A stretch of 8,022 nt of DNA from Gemmataceae bacterium (GCA_009691815.1 SIAL01000149.1:1-8022), one strand, 5' to 3'. Shown: positions 1-6,886, counted from the first letter of the stretch. Notes: generated by a model not told the origin, from the letters alone. Program-made: numbers and translations.

Positions 1-1197
1 TCAACGCAGAACCAACTCCAATTCCACCGGCTTGCCCTCTCGAACTATCTGGAAACGAATCTTGTCGCCAACCAGATAATTGCGACGAATGTAGGCTAGA
101 AAATCGTCCATTTTTCCTTCGATCCTTTGGCCGGAGATTCCTACCACAACATCCCCTGCTTGAAATCCCGCCGCCTTCAATTTTGCATGTACCAAGTCTC
201 CTTGGCGAAATGCAGGCAGGTTTTTAGGAATATCCAACCCATCCTTTTCCTTGTCGGTAAGGTCCTCACCCCCAAAGGGAACCCCGGGGAGAATATCCAG
301 CATCGAGGGTCGCCAAGTAATGTTGCTTTTGCGCCAATCGCCTTTGGGAATAAGCTGCCCTTCCAAGGCTTTTGTTCCACGGGTCCAGTGTATCCCAATC
401 GGTCCTTCGAAATGTTTGTGGAGCACAAACGAAGCATCCGCAAACGAGTGAATCGGGCGACCCTTTAGGCTTAAAAGAACATCCCCCTTGGCTAGGCCGA
501 TTGCGGCGGCGGCTGACCCCGGAATCACCTTGGAGACGCGGTTGCCCTGATCGACATCCAGTACCATTCCCAAGTTGTCCAATGGGGGATAGGCCCACAA
601 TGCGTCGCGGTCAATGGCCCCACGGGCCAATTGGTCGGATCTTTGAAACTCCTTGATATTGTGACAATGGATGCAGCCATTATGTTTTTTCGCGGCGGGA
701 TAATCCTCAGCCCGAACAGGCTTTCCCGTGGGCGGGGGCAAATGGGCGCCATTGCCTCGGGTCTTTAGGGCCTTTTCCAAGGCAAAACGCAACCCTTGGA
801 GAGAATTGCGGCTATCAGGACCCGACGCGTCTCGACCCCCGTATCGACCCAAAATGCCAAGATTTTGGTCCAGAATAAAGCAGTACCAAGTAAGATCGTA
901 ATCGAATTCAAAATGGCGCAAATCGACACCGGCGATCTTGGGTAGCCGAATGCGAACAAACTGGCTTAGGGAATCTCGAATAACAGGGTCAAGACGGACA
1001 ACCTGCCCGTCGATTTCCTTGCAATCCGTTCAAGATTCACAGCGAAAAACCAGAAATATCGGTTTCCCGGTCCGTTTCGCTTCCGCCAAACCTGGGGCAA
1101 GTTCGTTGTGCCACCCGTTGGTTTTCTGGGCGAAAACCGGCGAATTGAGGCCAGAAAGCAAAAGTAGGCCAAGGACTAAGACACTCCGCACGATCAT
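1..1197 (-). CDS. Secreted thioredoxin-fold/PDZ selenoprotein (Sec at codon 56)
   Basis: The gene encodes 398 residues, ATG at 1197 to TGA at 1-3, if the in-frame TGA at 1030-1032 is read as selenocysteine. Residues 1-24 are a signal peptide (MIVRS, a Leu-rich core, then VFAQ), so the protein should act outside the cytoplasm. Residues 45-145 are thioredoxin-like: a hydrophobic strand (KPIFLVFR) leads into C53-E-S-U56-T-D-C59-K. This aligns with the AEWCGPCK segment of thioredoxin, so U56 takes the place of the nucleophilic cysteine and C59 the resolving one. FDYDLTW and GRYGGRD follow. A CxxCH motif (C175-I-H-C178-H179) could bind c-type haem. Two PDZ-like domains lie at about 207-282 and 327-398. 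The start is fixed by the ATGA overlap with the upstream gene and by the signal peptide. I recall planctomycete proteins annotated as Trx7/PDZ (seleno)proteins and think this is one. The likely role is thiol-disulfide or peroxide chemistry in the envelope; the substrate is unknown. A Cys-to-stop pseudogene is the main alternative. Confidence 0.88.
993..1011 (-). promoter_or_regulatory. Bacterial SECIS stem-loop
   Basis: In the mRNA the stem starts 18 nt after the UGA. GACGGGC pairs with GUCCGUC as six Watson-Crick pairs and one G-U, around the loop AGGUU. The loop begins 25 nt after the UGA and has G at its second position. Both match the published bacterial SECIS rules (loop about 16-37 nt from the UGA, G in the first two loop positions), and the loop resembles the GGU loop of E. 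coli fdhF. The element lies inside the coding sequence, over codons 63-69, and should recruit SelB with Sec-tRNA. Pairing was done by eye; no folding energy was computed. Confidence 0.78.
1030..1032 (-). other. In-frame TGA read as selenocysteine (Sec56)
   Basis: The codon is TGA on the minus strand. Coding sequence is intact on both sides: a signal peptide and thioredoxin strand before it, TDCKEID and the rest of the fold after it. TGA is one base from TGC or TGT, and the position is the catalytic cysteine of a thioredoxin fold. Wholesale reassignment of TGA is unlikely, because TGA is a natural stop at 1194-1196, 3785-3787 and 1-3. Confidence 0.87.
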
Positions 1198-1598
1198 TGG
1201 TCTTTGTTATCCCCGTTCGTTTTGGGTTTGGAAAGCAATTCGATTTTTTCTACCCTTGGGCGTTCTTCGAACAACCATTCAAGAGAAACGCGGGATTTAA
1301 GTGGGGTCTTTTTGATTTCCGCAATCATTTTTTTGTCTGGCCCGCCTCCCTGAGCGGGATTACCCCCGACCCAATGGGGAAAATATTTGCGCCCCTTTTC
1401 TTCCCCATCTGCCTTAACCTCAATCCAGTTGTCGCCTTTTGAGGTAACCAAACCGGTCACTGTTCCCTTGCGCCCTTCTTCGGGATTTTTCGCTTTTTTC
1501 TGGGCCTTGTCCTGGGCGGTTAACAAACTGAAGGAGGTGCCGACCACCATCAGGCAGGCCAATCCGACTAACGAACCAATGCGAATCATGGGGGACAT
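1194..1598 (-). CDS. Small exported hypothetical protein, coupled to the selenoprotein
   Basis: The gene encodes 134 residues. I do not recognise a named family. Residues 1-29 form a signal peptide (MIRI start region, hydrophobic core VGLACLMVVG, likely cleavage after LLTAQ). A Lys-rich linker (30-44) follows, then a beta-rich section: GTVTGLV (45-51), NWIEVKADG (57-65), a Pro-His-Trp/Gly-rich stretch (74-88), and SRVSLEWLFEERPRVEKIELL (102-122, strands around an acidic turn). The pattern suggests a small beta-barrel, perhaps OB-like; this is inference. The mature part has no cysteine. The start at 1598 is the first ATG; a second ATG at 1589 would also keep the signal peptide. The stop TGA overlaps the ATG of the selenoprotein gene, so translation is probably coupled and the two proteins may act together in the periplasm. 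Confidence 0.82.
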   Translation of the reverse strand: MSPMIRIGSLVGLACLMVVGTSFSLLTAQDKAQKKAKNPEEGRKGTVTGLVTSKGDNWIEVKADGEEKGRKYFPHWVGGNPAQGGGPDKKMIAEIKKTPLKSRVSLEWLFEERPRVEKIELLSKPKTNGDNKDQ

Positions 1599-1757
1599 CC
1601 TTTGTGGGGGGGTGGTTAAAGGCGGCGAAAATTATGCTAGGACCAAATTCCCTGCCTACCAAGGGGCCTGTAGGAAATCTTTAGGCACTCCAACCAATGG
1701 CTTTCACTCAAAGGGTTGGCGTTTCCCTTTGTCCAGTAGGGTAATAAACCATGGATT
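1599..1757. promoter_or_regulatory. Divergent intergenic region between the selenoprotein operon and the permease gene
   Basis: This 159-bp gap must hold promoters for both directions. On the minus strand CATAAT (1631-1636) is a possible -10 about 33 bp from the ATG at 1598, with only a weak -35 (TTGGTA, 1657-1662, spacing 20). On the plus strand TAATAA (1742-1747) is too close to the start to be convincing. No known operator is recognisable. A hairpin at 1690-1719 lies inside it. Confidence 0.3.
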
Positions 1758-2534
1758 ATGAATGATCCGTGGTTGCTTGGCCTGTTTCTTGGATTGGGAG
1801 CGCTCCTCTACTCGTCCGTTGGCCATGGGGGTGCTTCCGCCTACATTGCCATCCTGACCCTTATGGGTAACCTGCCCGAGTCGATTCGATCCATTGCCCT
1901 TGGTCTGAATGTAATTGTTGCCACCGTCGCCGCCATCAATTACCACAGGCAAAGGGCATTTTCGTGGAGGCTGTTCTGGCCCTTTGCCTTGACCAGCATT
2001 CCCATGGCCCTTGTGGGGGGCTGGGTTGCCCCGTCCTTTGGATCGGGCCTAAAAGTCCTATTGGGCTTGGTCCTGATTGCAGCGGCAATGCGCATGCTAT
2101 TTCCCGAGGGAAAGTATTTAAAAGAGAATCGGGAGAGAAAATCGCCGGATCAAAGCCCCTCCCACCCGCCCCTTAGAGTCGGCATTCCCTGGGGGGGTGG
2201 AATTGGTTTTCTCTCGGGGTTGACCGGGGTTGGCGGCGGAATTTTTCTAAGTCCGCTGCTGGTGATCGGTGGGTGGGCCTCCCCGCGCATGGCTTCGGGA
2301 GTCTCCGCCCCGTTTATTGTGGTAAACTCCGTGGCGGGGTTGGCTGCCTTGCCCATTTCATCGGAACCAATGGTCCTTCCCAACTGCCTTTGGGCGGCTT
2401 TTGTCCTTGGCGGGGGCTGGATCGGATCCGCCCTTGGCAGCAAACACCTCACCCCAAACTGGCTCAAACGCCTTTTGGCGGTCGTGCTATTCGTCGCGGC
2501 ATTCAAGATGCTCTCTTCTTGGGCCTTTTCCTAA
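1758..2534 (+). CDS. TauE/SafE-family membrane permease (probable sulfite or anion exporter)
   Basis: The product has 258 residues and is almost wholly hydrophobic, with about eight membrane segments (near 6-20, 27-37, 44-62, 72-91, 97-113, 142-171, 182-200, 208-226 and 236-254) and a charged cytoplasmic loop at 115-140. The two internal halves carry the repeated glycine-rich signature of TauE/SafE proteins: YSSVGHGGASAY at 18-29 and GLTGVGGGIFLSPLL at 154-168. Length is typical of the family. Members export sulfite, sulfoacetate or related anions, but the family is broad and substrate cannot be read from sequence. The ATG at 1758 puts the first membrane helix at residue 5. No clear ribosome-binding site precedes it. 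The gene is divergent from the selenoprotein operon; a shared role in sulfur or redox chemistry is possible but unproven. Confidence 0.87.
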   Translation: MNDPWLLGLFLGLGALLYSSVGHGGASAYIAILTLMGNLPESIRSIALGLNVIVATVAAINYHRQRAFSWRLFWPFALTSIPMALVGGWVAPSFGSGLKVLLGLVLIAAAMRMLFPEGKYLKENRERKSPDQSPSHPPLRVGIPWGGGIGFLSGLTGVGGGIFLSPLLVIGGWASPRMASGVSAPFIVVNSVAGLAALPISSEPMVLPNCLWAAFVLGGGWIGSALGSKHLTPNWLKRLLAVVLFVAAFKMLSSWAFS

Positions 2535-2592
2535 TGGAATAACAACTGTTTTGGGAATTGGGATGGGGCGGGTCATAGATTAGGGCGATTTG

Positions 2593-2597
2593 GGAGG
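2593..2597 (+). promoter_or_regulatory. Ribosome-binding site of the EEP hydrolase gene
   Basis: GGAGG with 8 nt to the ATG at 2606. It is one of only two clear Shine-Dalgarno sites in the window. Confidence 0.7.
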
Positions 2598-2605
2598 ATC
2601 GGAAA

Positions 2606-3787
2606 ATGGCTAGTGGCAAATTGCTTCATTGTGTTGGTTTTTGCGCTCTTTTTTTATCTGAAATGAGAGTAATTGCCGTGGAAATCACAGATCCTATTCG
2701 TGTGGCCACTTACAACATTTTTGAACTGAGTCGGGAAAAGCTCGACCAGGTGGACGACAAGGGGCAAGGAACCCATCCGCAGCTCAAAAAGGCCGCGGAA
2801 ATCCTCCAGATTGTCCGCCCGGACATCGTCCTAATCAACGAAATGGACTATGATTTTGACACCGCAAACAATGCCCACATGTTTCTTAAACGGTATCTTG
2901 CCGTAGGGCAGGGAGGGCAAAAACCGCTTGTTTTTCCGCACATCTTTTTTGAATCGGTGAACACGGGAGTTCCCTCGGGGATAGATCTCAACAACGATGG
3001 GAAAACCGATGGACCCGAAGACGCCTTTGGATTTGGCAAATATCCGGGCCAATATGGCATGGCCCTTTACAGTCGCTTTCCCATTGTTACAAAGGAGGCT
3101 CGCACCTTTCGAAACTTCCTTTGGAAGGCAATGCCCGGTAATCTCATTCCCGATGGCAAGGACGGTCGCCCCGTCTTTTATTCGTCAAAACAGATAGAAA
3201 TTATGCGACTGTCCAGCAAAAGCCACTGGGATGTCCCTGTTCGAATCCAAAATCAAACCATTCATCTGCTCTGCTCCCATCCGACTCCCCCGGTTTTTGA
3301 TGGCCCGGAGGACAGAAACGGGCGGCGAAACCACGATGAAATTCGCCTGTGGGCCGATTATCTCACGGGCGGGGAAAGGGCCTCTTACATCAAGGATGAC
3401 AAAGGAAACTCGGATGGGCTCGATTCAGCATCCTCGTTTATCCTTTTGGGCGACCTCAATGCCGAACCAGTTCGGGGGGATTTGGTGAATCAAAAACGCG
3501 TCACCGATCTTTTCCTCAAGCATCCAAGGATTCAGGATCCTAGGCCTCGGTCCAAGGGATCCATGGAGGCGGCCGGTCCGGAATTGCCCGATTACAAACC
3601 CTTCCGAACCCATTCGTTTGGTAGGCTTGATTATGTCCTTCCTTCCAAAGACCTAGTCGTCCACCGATCGGGCCTTTTCTGGCCAACCGCCAGTGAACCG
3701 CACAGGGCCCTTATGGAAGGTCCAAACCCGGCCAGCGACCATCGATTGGTGTGGCTGGATTTTGATTGGCCAAGGGAAAATCGCTGA
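2606..3787 (+). CDS. Secreted endonuclease/exonuclease/phosphatase (EEP) family hydrolase
   Basis: The product has 393 residues. EEP catalytic motifs occur in order: TYNIFE (N37), INEMDYD (E79, metal ligand), GMALYSR (151-157), CSHPTPP (H225), GDLNAE (D283 and N285), GRLDYVLPS (339-347) and SDHRLVWLDF (D378, catalytic H379). This is the DNase I/sphingomyelinase-type metal-dependent phosphodiesterase fold. A DxNxDGxxD calcium-loop-like insert lies at 127-135, followed by FGFGKYPGQYG. The N-terminus (KLLHCVGFCALFL to VIAVE) looks like a signal peptide of modest quality, so export to the periplasm or surface is likely. GGAGG at 2593-2597 lies 8 nt before the ATG and decides the start. The gene is 71 bp after the permease gene on the same strand. 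Substrate is unknown; nucleic acid, phospholipid or organic phosphate are all possible. It ends 45 bp from the convergent nucleotidyltransferase gene. Confidence 0.88.
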   Translation: MASGKLLHCVGFCALFLSEMRVIAVEITDPIRVATYNIFELSREKLDQVDDKGQGTHPQLKKAAEILQIVRPDIVLINEMDYDFDTANNAHMFLKRYLAVGQGGQKPLVFPHIFFESVNTGVPSGIDLNNDGKTDGPEDAFGFGKYPGQYGMALYSRFPIVTKEARTFRNFLWKAMPGNLIPDGKDGRPVFYSSKQIEIMRLSSKSHWDVPVRIQNQTIHLLCSHPTPPVFDGPEDRNGRRNHDEIRLWADYLTGGERASYIKDDKGNSDGLDSASSFILLGDLNAEPVRGDLVNQKRVTDLFLKHPRIQDPRPRSKGSMEAAGPELPDYKPFRTHSFGRLDYVLPSKDLVVHRSGLFWPTASEPHRALMEGPNPASDHRLVWLDFDWPRENR

Positions 3788-3832
3788 TCAGCAAGGCGGT
3801 TTCGTGACGGCAATCTACGACAACTGTCCCTT

Positions 3833-4528
3833 TTATCTTAATGAAGCGCATACGCTTAAATCAAGCAATTGTGCCCCATCCAAGGCCTCTTGATTGCCGA
3901 TTGGATACCAGAACTTGGCGGAAACAAGCCGAACTGGCCCTTGAGCAATGGCTTTGGTTACAAAATCTGTGATTTCGTATTCACCCCTTGGAGATAGCTT
4001 TAGGGGCTGTTGCACCACCGAAAGGGGAAACAAATACGCCCCGGTGTTGGCGAGATGGGTGCCGGTGATGTTGGGTTTCTCCACTAGCGATGCTATATTG
4101 CCGTCTGAGCCAGGAAAAGCGATCCCGAATTTTTCTGGTTGATCCACAGGGTGACACAACACCCCCGGTCCCTCTGAAGCCAAGTTGTGGATGTCTGCGG
4201 CACCGAACAGGTCGTCTCCGTTGAGAACCAGCACATTTTCCGATCGCAAATGGTCAAGGCAGCTAATAATGGCGTCCCCCGTGCCCCGTGGGGTGTGTTG
4301 AAAAACTTCCAAGGCCAAGGCAAACTTTGATTGCTGGGCTAGGTATTCGGCGACCTGTTCGCGGAGGTGGTGGGTAACCACAAAAAGCCTGTCCACTTGG
4401 GGGGGGAGGGCTCCAACGATCCAGTCCAAAATGGGTCGTCCTTGAACCTTTAACAGGGGCTTGGGGGTGGTTAAGGTTTGGGGCCTAAGTCGCGTGCCAA
4501 GGCCCGCTGCAAGAATCACCGCATCCAT
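3833..4528 (-). CDS. Sugar-phosphate nucleotidyltransferase (NTP_transferase family)
   Basis: The product has 231 residues and begins MDAVILAAGLGTRLRP, the nucleotide-binding signature of glucose-1-phosphate uridylyl/thymidylyltransferases and related pyrophosphorylases. TPKPLL (21-26), RGTGDAI (81-87), LNGDDL (102-107, with the metal-binding Asp), VEKP (149-152), NTGAYLF (161-167), GEYEITD (182-188) and FWYPIGN (206-212) follow in the family order. The reaction is NTP plus sugar-1-phosphate giving NDP-sugar plus pyrophosphate, in the cytoplasm. The C-terminal left-handed helix domain of GlmU-type enzymes is missing, so this is a single-domain enzyme. ATG at 4528 is chosen because it directly precedes the signature; a TTG at 4549 would add seven residues. 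It lies 53 bp downstream of ppk1, probably in one transcript. The exact sugar and nucleotide cannot be told. Confidence 0.88.
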   Translation of the reverse strand: MDAVILAAGLGTRLRPQTLTTPKPLLKVQGRPILDWIVGALPPQVDRLFVVTHHLREQVAEYLAQQSKFALALEVFQHTPRGTGDAIISCLDHLRSENVLVLNGDDLFGAADIHNLASEGPGVLCHPVDQPEKFGIAFPGSDGNIASLVEKPNITGTHLANTGAYLFPLSVVQQPLKLSPRGEYEITDFVTKAIAQGPVRLVSAKFWYPIGNQEALDGAQLLDLSVCASLR

Positions 4529-4581
4529 CGCAATTATCTCTTTTCTCAAATAGTCATTTGGCCATTGGGATCACCGCAAGG

Positions 4582-6780
4582 TTAAACTTGCTTTTTTCTG
4601 GCCCGGCTTTTGGTCGACTTTTCTCCCTTAAAAGCGGCGGCAAGAATGTTAACGGGTGGGGTCGGATCCGTTTCCACTTTGGGTTGGCCCATCGCCAGGA
4701 ATCGATCCTGGCTTCGTAACGAAGCAGTACCCAAAGGGGCGTTGATCCGAGTATAACTCCCGTCGGCATGCAGTTCCCTAGCTTTGACATTGTCCGCTAG
4801 GGAGGTTGTCAGAATCTCGTCAATAATACGCGTTTTAAGCCTCGGTTCGACTATGGGAAACACGACCTCAACGCGGCGAATCAGGTTGCGATCCATCCAA
4901 TCGGCGGAGCCCACGAACACCTCGGGATCGCCCTCATTGCCAAAATAAAAGATGCGGCTGTGTTCCAAAAATCGGTCAATAATGGAGATCACCCGGATAT
5001 TATCACTGATCCCGGGGATACCCGGTTTGAGGGCGCAAATTCCCCGACAAATGATTTCAATTTTTACCCCCGCTTGAGAGGCTTTGTAAAGAGCCTGGAT
5101 TACTGCGGGTTCGAGTACTCCGTTGATCTTGGCGATGATCCGGCCGGTTTTGCCTTCCTTCTGTAAATCGGCCTCCCGTCCAATCTTTTCCAACATAAAA
5201 TTTTGCAGCCTAGACGGGGCGATCACCAACTGTCTCCACCGAGGTGGTTCACAAAAGCCCGTCAAATAGTTAAACAGATTTGAGGCATCTTCACAAAAAT
5301 CGTCTCGACAAGTGAAGTAGCCAAGGTCGGTGTAGATCCGGGCGGTTTGGTGGTTGTAGTTGCCCGTGGCCATATGCACATAACGCTTGATCCCATCCTC
5401 CTCGCGACGAACCACCAAGGAGACCTTGCAATGGGTTTTCAAGCCAACAAATCCAAAGACAACATGCACGCCAACCTTTTCCAATTCTCGGGCCCAAAGG
5501 ATGTTTCGCTCCTCATCAAGCCGGGCCTTAATCTCCACCACCGCCGTAACCTGCTTGCCGTTGTCCGCCGCCCGTTGCAGAGCCCGAATAATTGGGGAAT
5601 CGCTTGATGTCCGGTAAAGGGTTTGCTTGATTGCCAAAACCCGTTCGTCGTTGGCGGCGGCTTCGATGAAATCCACAACATGACTGAAGGAATCGTAGGG
5701 GTGGTGCATCAGGATATCACCCCCTTTGATGGCCGCCCAAATGTTAGGGGCCGCAACAATTTCGGGAATTAGCAGGGGAACATGCTGGGGATCGCGAAGG
5801 TGGGGATACCCGGGCAACCCATGAATTTGAAACAGCCCGGTCATGTCGACCATGCCCGGCGTGCGGAAAACTTCTTGCGGGTCGAGATCAAGGGCCTGCA
5901 CCAAAAAGCGTTCCGCCTCAACAGGAGCCCTGCTTTCCAACTGCAGGCGCACTGCCATGCCCCGCCGCCGTTTGCGAATTTCCTCTTCGACCGCCTTTAG
6001 CAGGTCTTCCACTTCATCATCGTCGATTTCAAAATCACTATTGCGCGTTACCCTAAACACACTTGTGTAAAGGATGTCCATTCCGGGGAAAAGCTCATGC
6101 AAATGTTCCCGAATGATCGATTCCAAGGAGACAAATACCTGCTCTCCCAAGCGGATATCTTGGCTAAAAGTAACAAATCTTGGCAGCACGGAAGGGACTT
6201 GAACCACCGCAAAAATAGGTTCGTTACTCTGTTTGCGAACCAGCTTGACCACCAAATTGAGGGATTTGTTGAGCAGGTGGGGAAAAGGATGACCGGGGTC
6301 GATGGCCAATGGGGTGAGGACGGGAAAGATTTGGCCACGGAAGATCTTGGCGGCTTGGTCTCGGTCTTTCGGGGTTAGGTCTTCGGGGTTCCGAAGGACA
6401 ATGCCCTCTTTTTGCAACCCGGGCAATACCTCATTACCCAGACACTTTTGCATGTCGTCGACAAGTTGACGGACAAATTCTCCAATGCGTTCCAACTGCA
6501 CCGTAACCGGGGTTCGGTCCGCACCCGATCCAAAGCCAACCCCGGACTGCCGTTTTTGTTGCAAACCGCCCACCCGGACCATGAAAAATTCATCTAGGTT
6601 GGATTCGGTGATGGCAAGAAATTTGAGTCGCTCCAACAAAGGGACGGTTGGATCCTGAGCTTCCTCAAGGACTCGCCGGTTAAACTCCAGCCAACTTAGC
6701 TCGCGATTGAGGTAGAGGATTGGGGAATCCAAAGGGGTGCTAGGATTGGGTACATTTGCGGCTTGTCGTGTGGAAGTCAT
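4582..6780 (-). CDS. ppk1: Polyphosphate kinase 1
   Basis: The product has 732 residues, slightly longer than the roughly 690 of E. coli PPK. It reversibly transfers the ATP gamma-phosphate to polyphosphate. The N-terminal domain has YLNRELSWLEFNRRV (23-37) and AITESNLDEFFMVRVGGL (56-73). The head domain runs to about 340, with LTPLAIDPGHPFPHL at 155-169. The two catalytic C domains carry HHPYDSF (359-365), KQTLYR (385-390, metal-binding Arg), EIKARLDE (416-423), GLKTHCK (446-452; H450 is the autophosphorylated histidine), HMATGNYN (469-476), RGICALKPG (579-587) and EHSRIF (606-611; H607 is the second conserved histidine). GSADWMDRN at 624-632 is also conserved. All catalytic residues are present. 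A Lys/Arg-rich tail (719-730) may bind polyphosphate; that is inference. The ATG at 6780 has no evident Shine-Dalgarno site. The nucleotidyltransferase gene follows on the same strand. Confidence 0.96.
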   Translation of the reverse strand: MTSTRQAANVPNPSTPLDSPILYLNRELSWLEFNRRVLEEAQDPTVPLLERLKFLAITESNLDEFFMVRVGGLQQKRQSGVGFGSGADRTPVTVQLERIGEFVRQLVDDMQKCLGNEVLPGLQKEGIVLRNPEDLTPKDRDQAAKIFRGQIFPVLTPLAIDPGHPFPHLLNKSLNLVVKLVRKQSNEPIFAVVQVPSVLPRFVTFSQDIRLGEQVFVSLESIIREHLHELFPGMDILYTSVFRVTRNSDFEIDDDEVEDLLKAVEEEIRKRRRGMAVRLQLESRAPVEAERFLVQALDLDPQEVFRTPGMVDMTGLFQIHGLPGYPHLRDPQHVPLLIPEIVAAPNIWAAIKGGDILMHHPYDSFSHVVDFIEAAANDERVLAIKQTLYRTSSDSPIIRALQRAADNGKQVTAVVEIKARLDEERNILWARELEKVGVHVVFGFVGLKTHCKVSLVVRREEDGIKRYVHMATGNYNHQTARIYTDLGYFTCRDDFCEDASNLFNYLTGFCEPPRWRQLVIAPSRLQNFMLEKIGREADLQKEGKTGRIIAKINGVLEPAVIQALYKASQAGVKIEIICRGICALKPGIPGISDNIRVISIIDRFLEHSRIFYFGNEGDPEVFVGSADWMDRNLIRRVEVVFPIVEPRLKTRIIDEILTTSLADNVKARELHADGSYTRINAPLGTASLRSQDRFLAMGQPKVETDPTPPVNILAAAFKGEKSTKSRARKKQV

Positions 6781-6829
6781 AAAGCTATTTTCAGGGATGT
6801 TCCTAAATTTCCAATGGATGGCTTGTGGA

Positions 6830-6875
6830 GTTTCCCACCGTTTTCATGAATCCCTACCTTTGTTTCCCACCGTTT
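6830..6875 (+). repeat. 14-bp direct repeat pair upstream of the creatininase gene
   Basis: GTTTCCCACCGTTT occurs at 6830-6843 and again, perfectly, at 6862-6875. The period is 32 bp, about three helical turns. The second copy ends one base before the AGGAG of the creatininase gene. The spacing is not a multiple of three and the repeats lie in non-coding sequence between divergent genes. They could be binding sites for a regulator of either gene, or a local duplication. Confidence 0.6.
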
Positions 6876-6876
6876 C

Positions 6877-6881
6877 AGGAG
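6877..6881 (+). promoter_or_regulatory. Ribosome-binding site of the creatininase-family gene
   Basis: AGGAG lies 5 nt before the ATG at 6887 and only 2 nt before an adjacent ATG at 6884. The spacing favours the second ATG. It rules against starts further upstream, which would run into the ppk1 start region. Confidence 0.65.
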
Positions 6882-6886
6882 CGATG

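Noticed and set aside
1030..1032. TGA as a disabling nonsense mutation, sequencing error or code reassignment
   Set aside because: The rest of the frame is intact, a SECIS-like hairpin follows, and the site is the catalytic cysteine. Reassignment conflicts with TGA stops at 1194-1196 and 3785-3787. A single-base error cannot be fully excluded.
966..1172. Open frame of 68 codons on the minus strand over the N-terminus of the selenoprotein gene
   Set aside because: It is in another frame and lacks family sense, while the selenoprotein frame gives a clear signal peptide and thioredoxin motif over the same bases.
3788..3832. Terminator between the convergent EEP and nucleotidyltransferase genes
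   Set aside because: No stable hairpin with a T run is visible in the 45-bp gap.
4529..4549. TTG start at 4549 for the nucleotidyltransferase
   Set aside because: The ATG at 4528 directly precedes the nucleotide-binding signature; the seven extra residues add nothing to the domain.
6830..6875. CRISPR array
   Set aside because: There are only two copies of a 14-bp unit with an 18-bp spacer, and no cas gene is present.
6737..6886. Longer N-terminus for the creatininase-family protein
   Set aside because: It would overlap the start of ppk1, contains the direct repeats, and has no ribosome-binding site. The AGGAG at 6877-6881 points to 6887.
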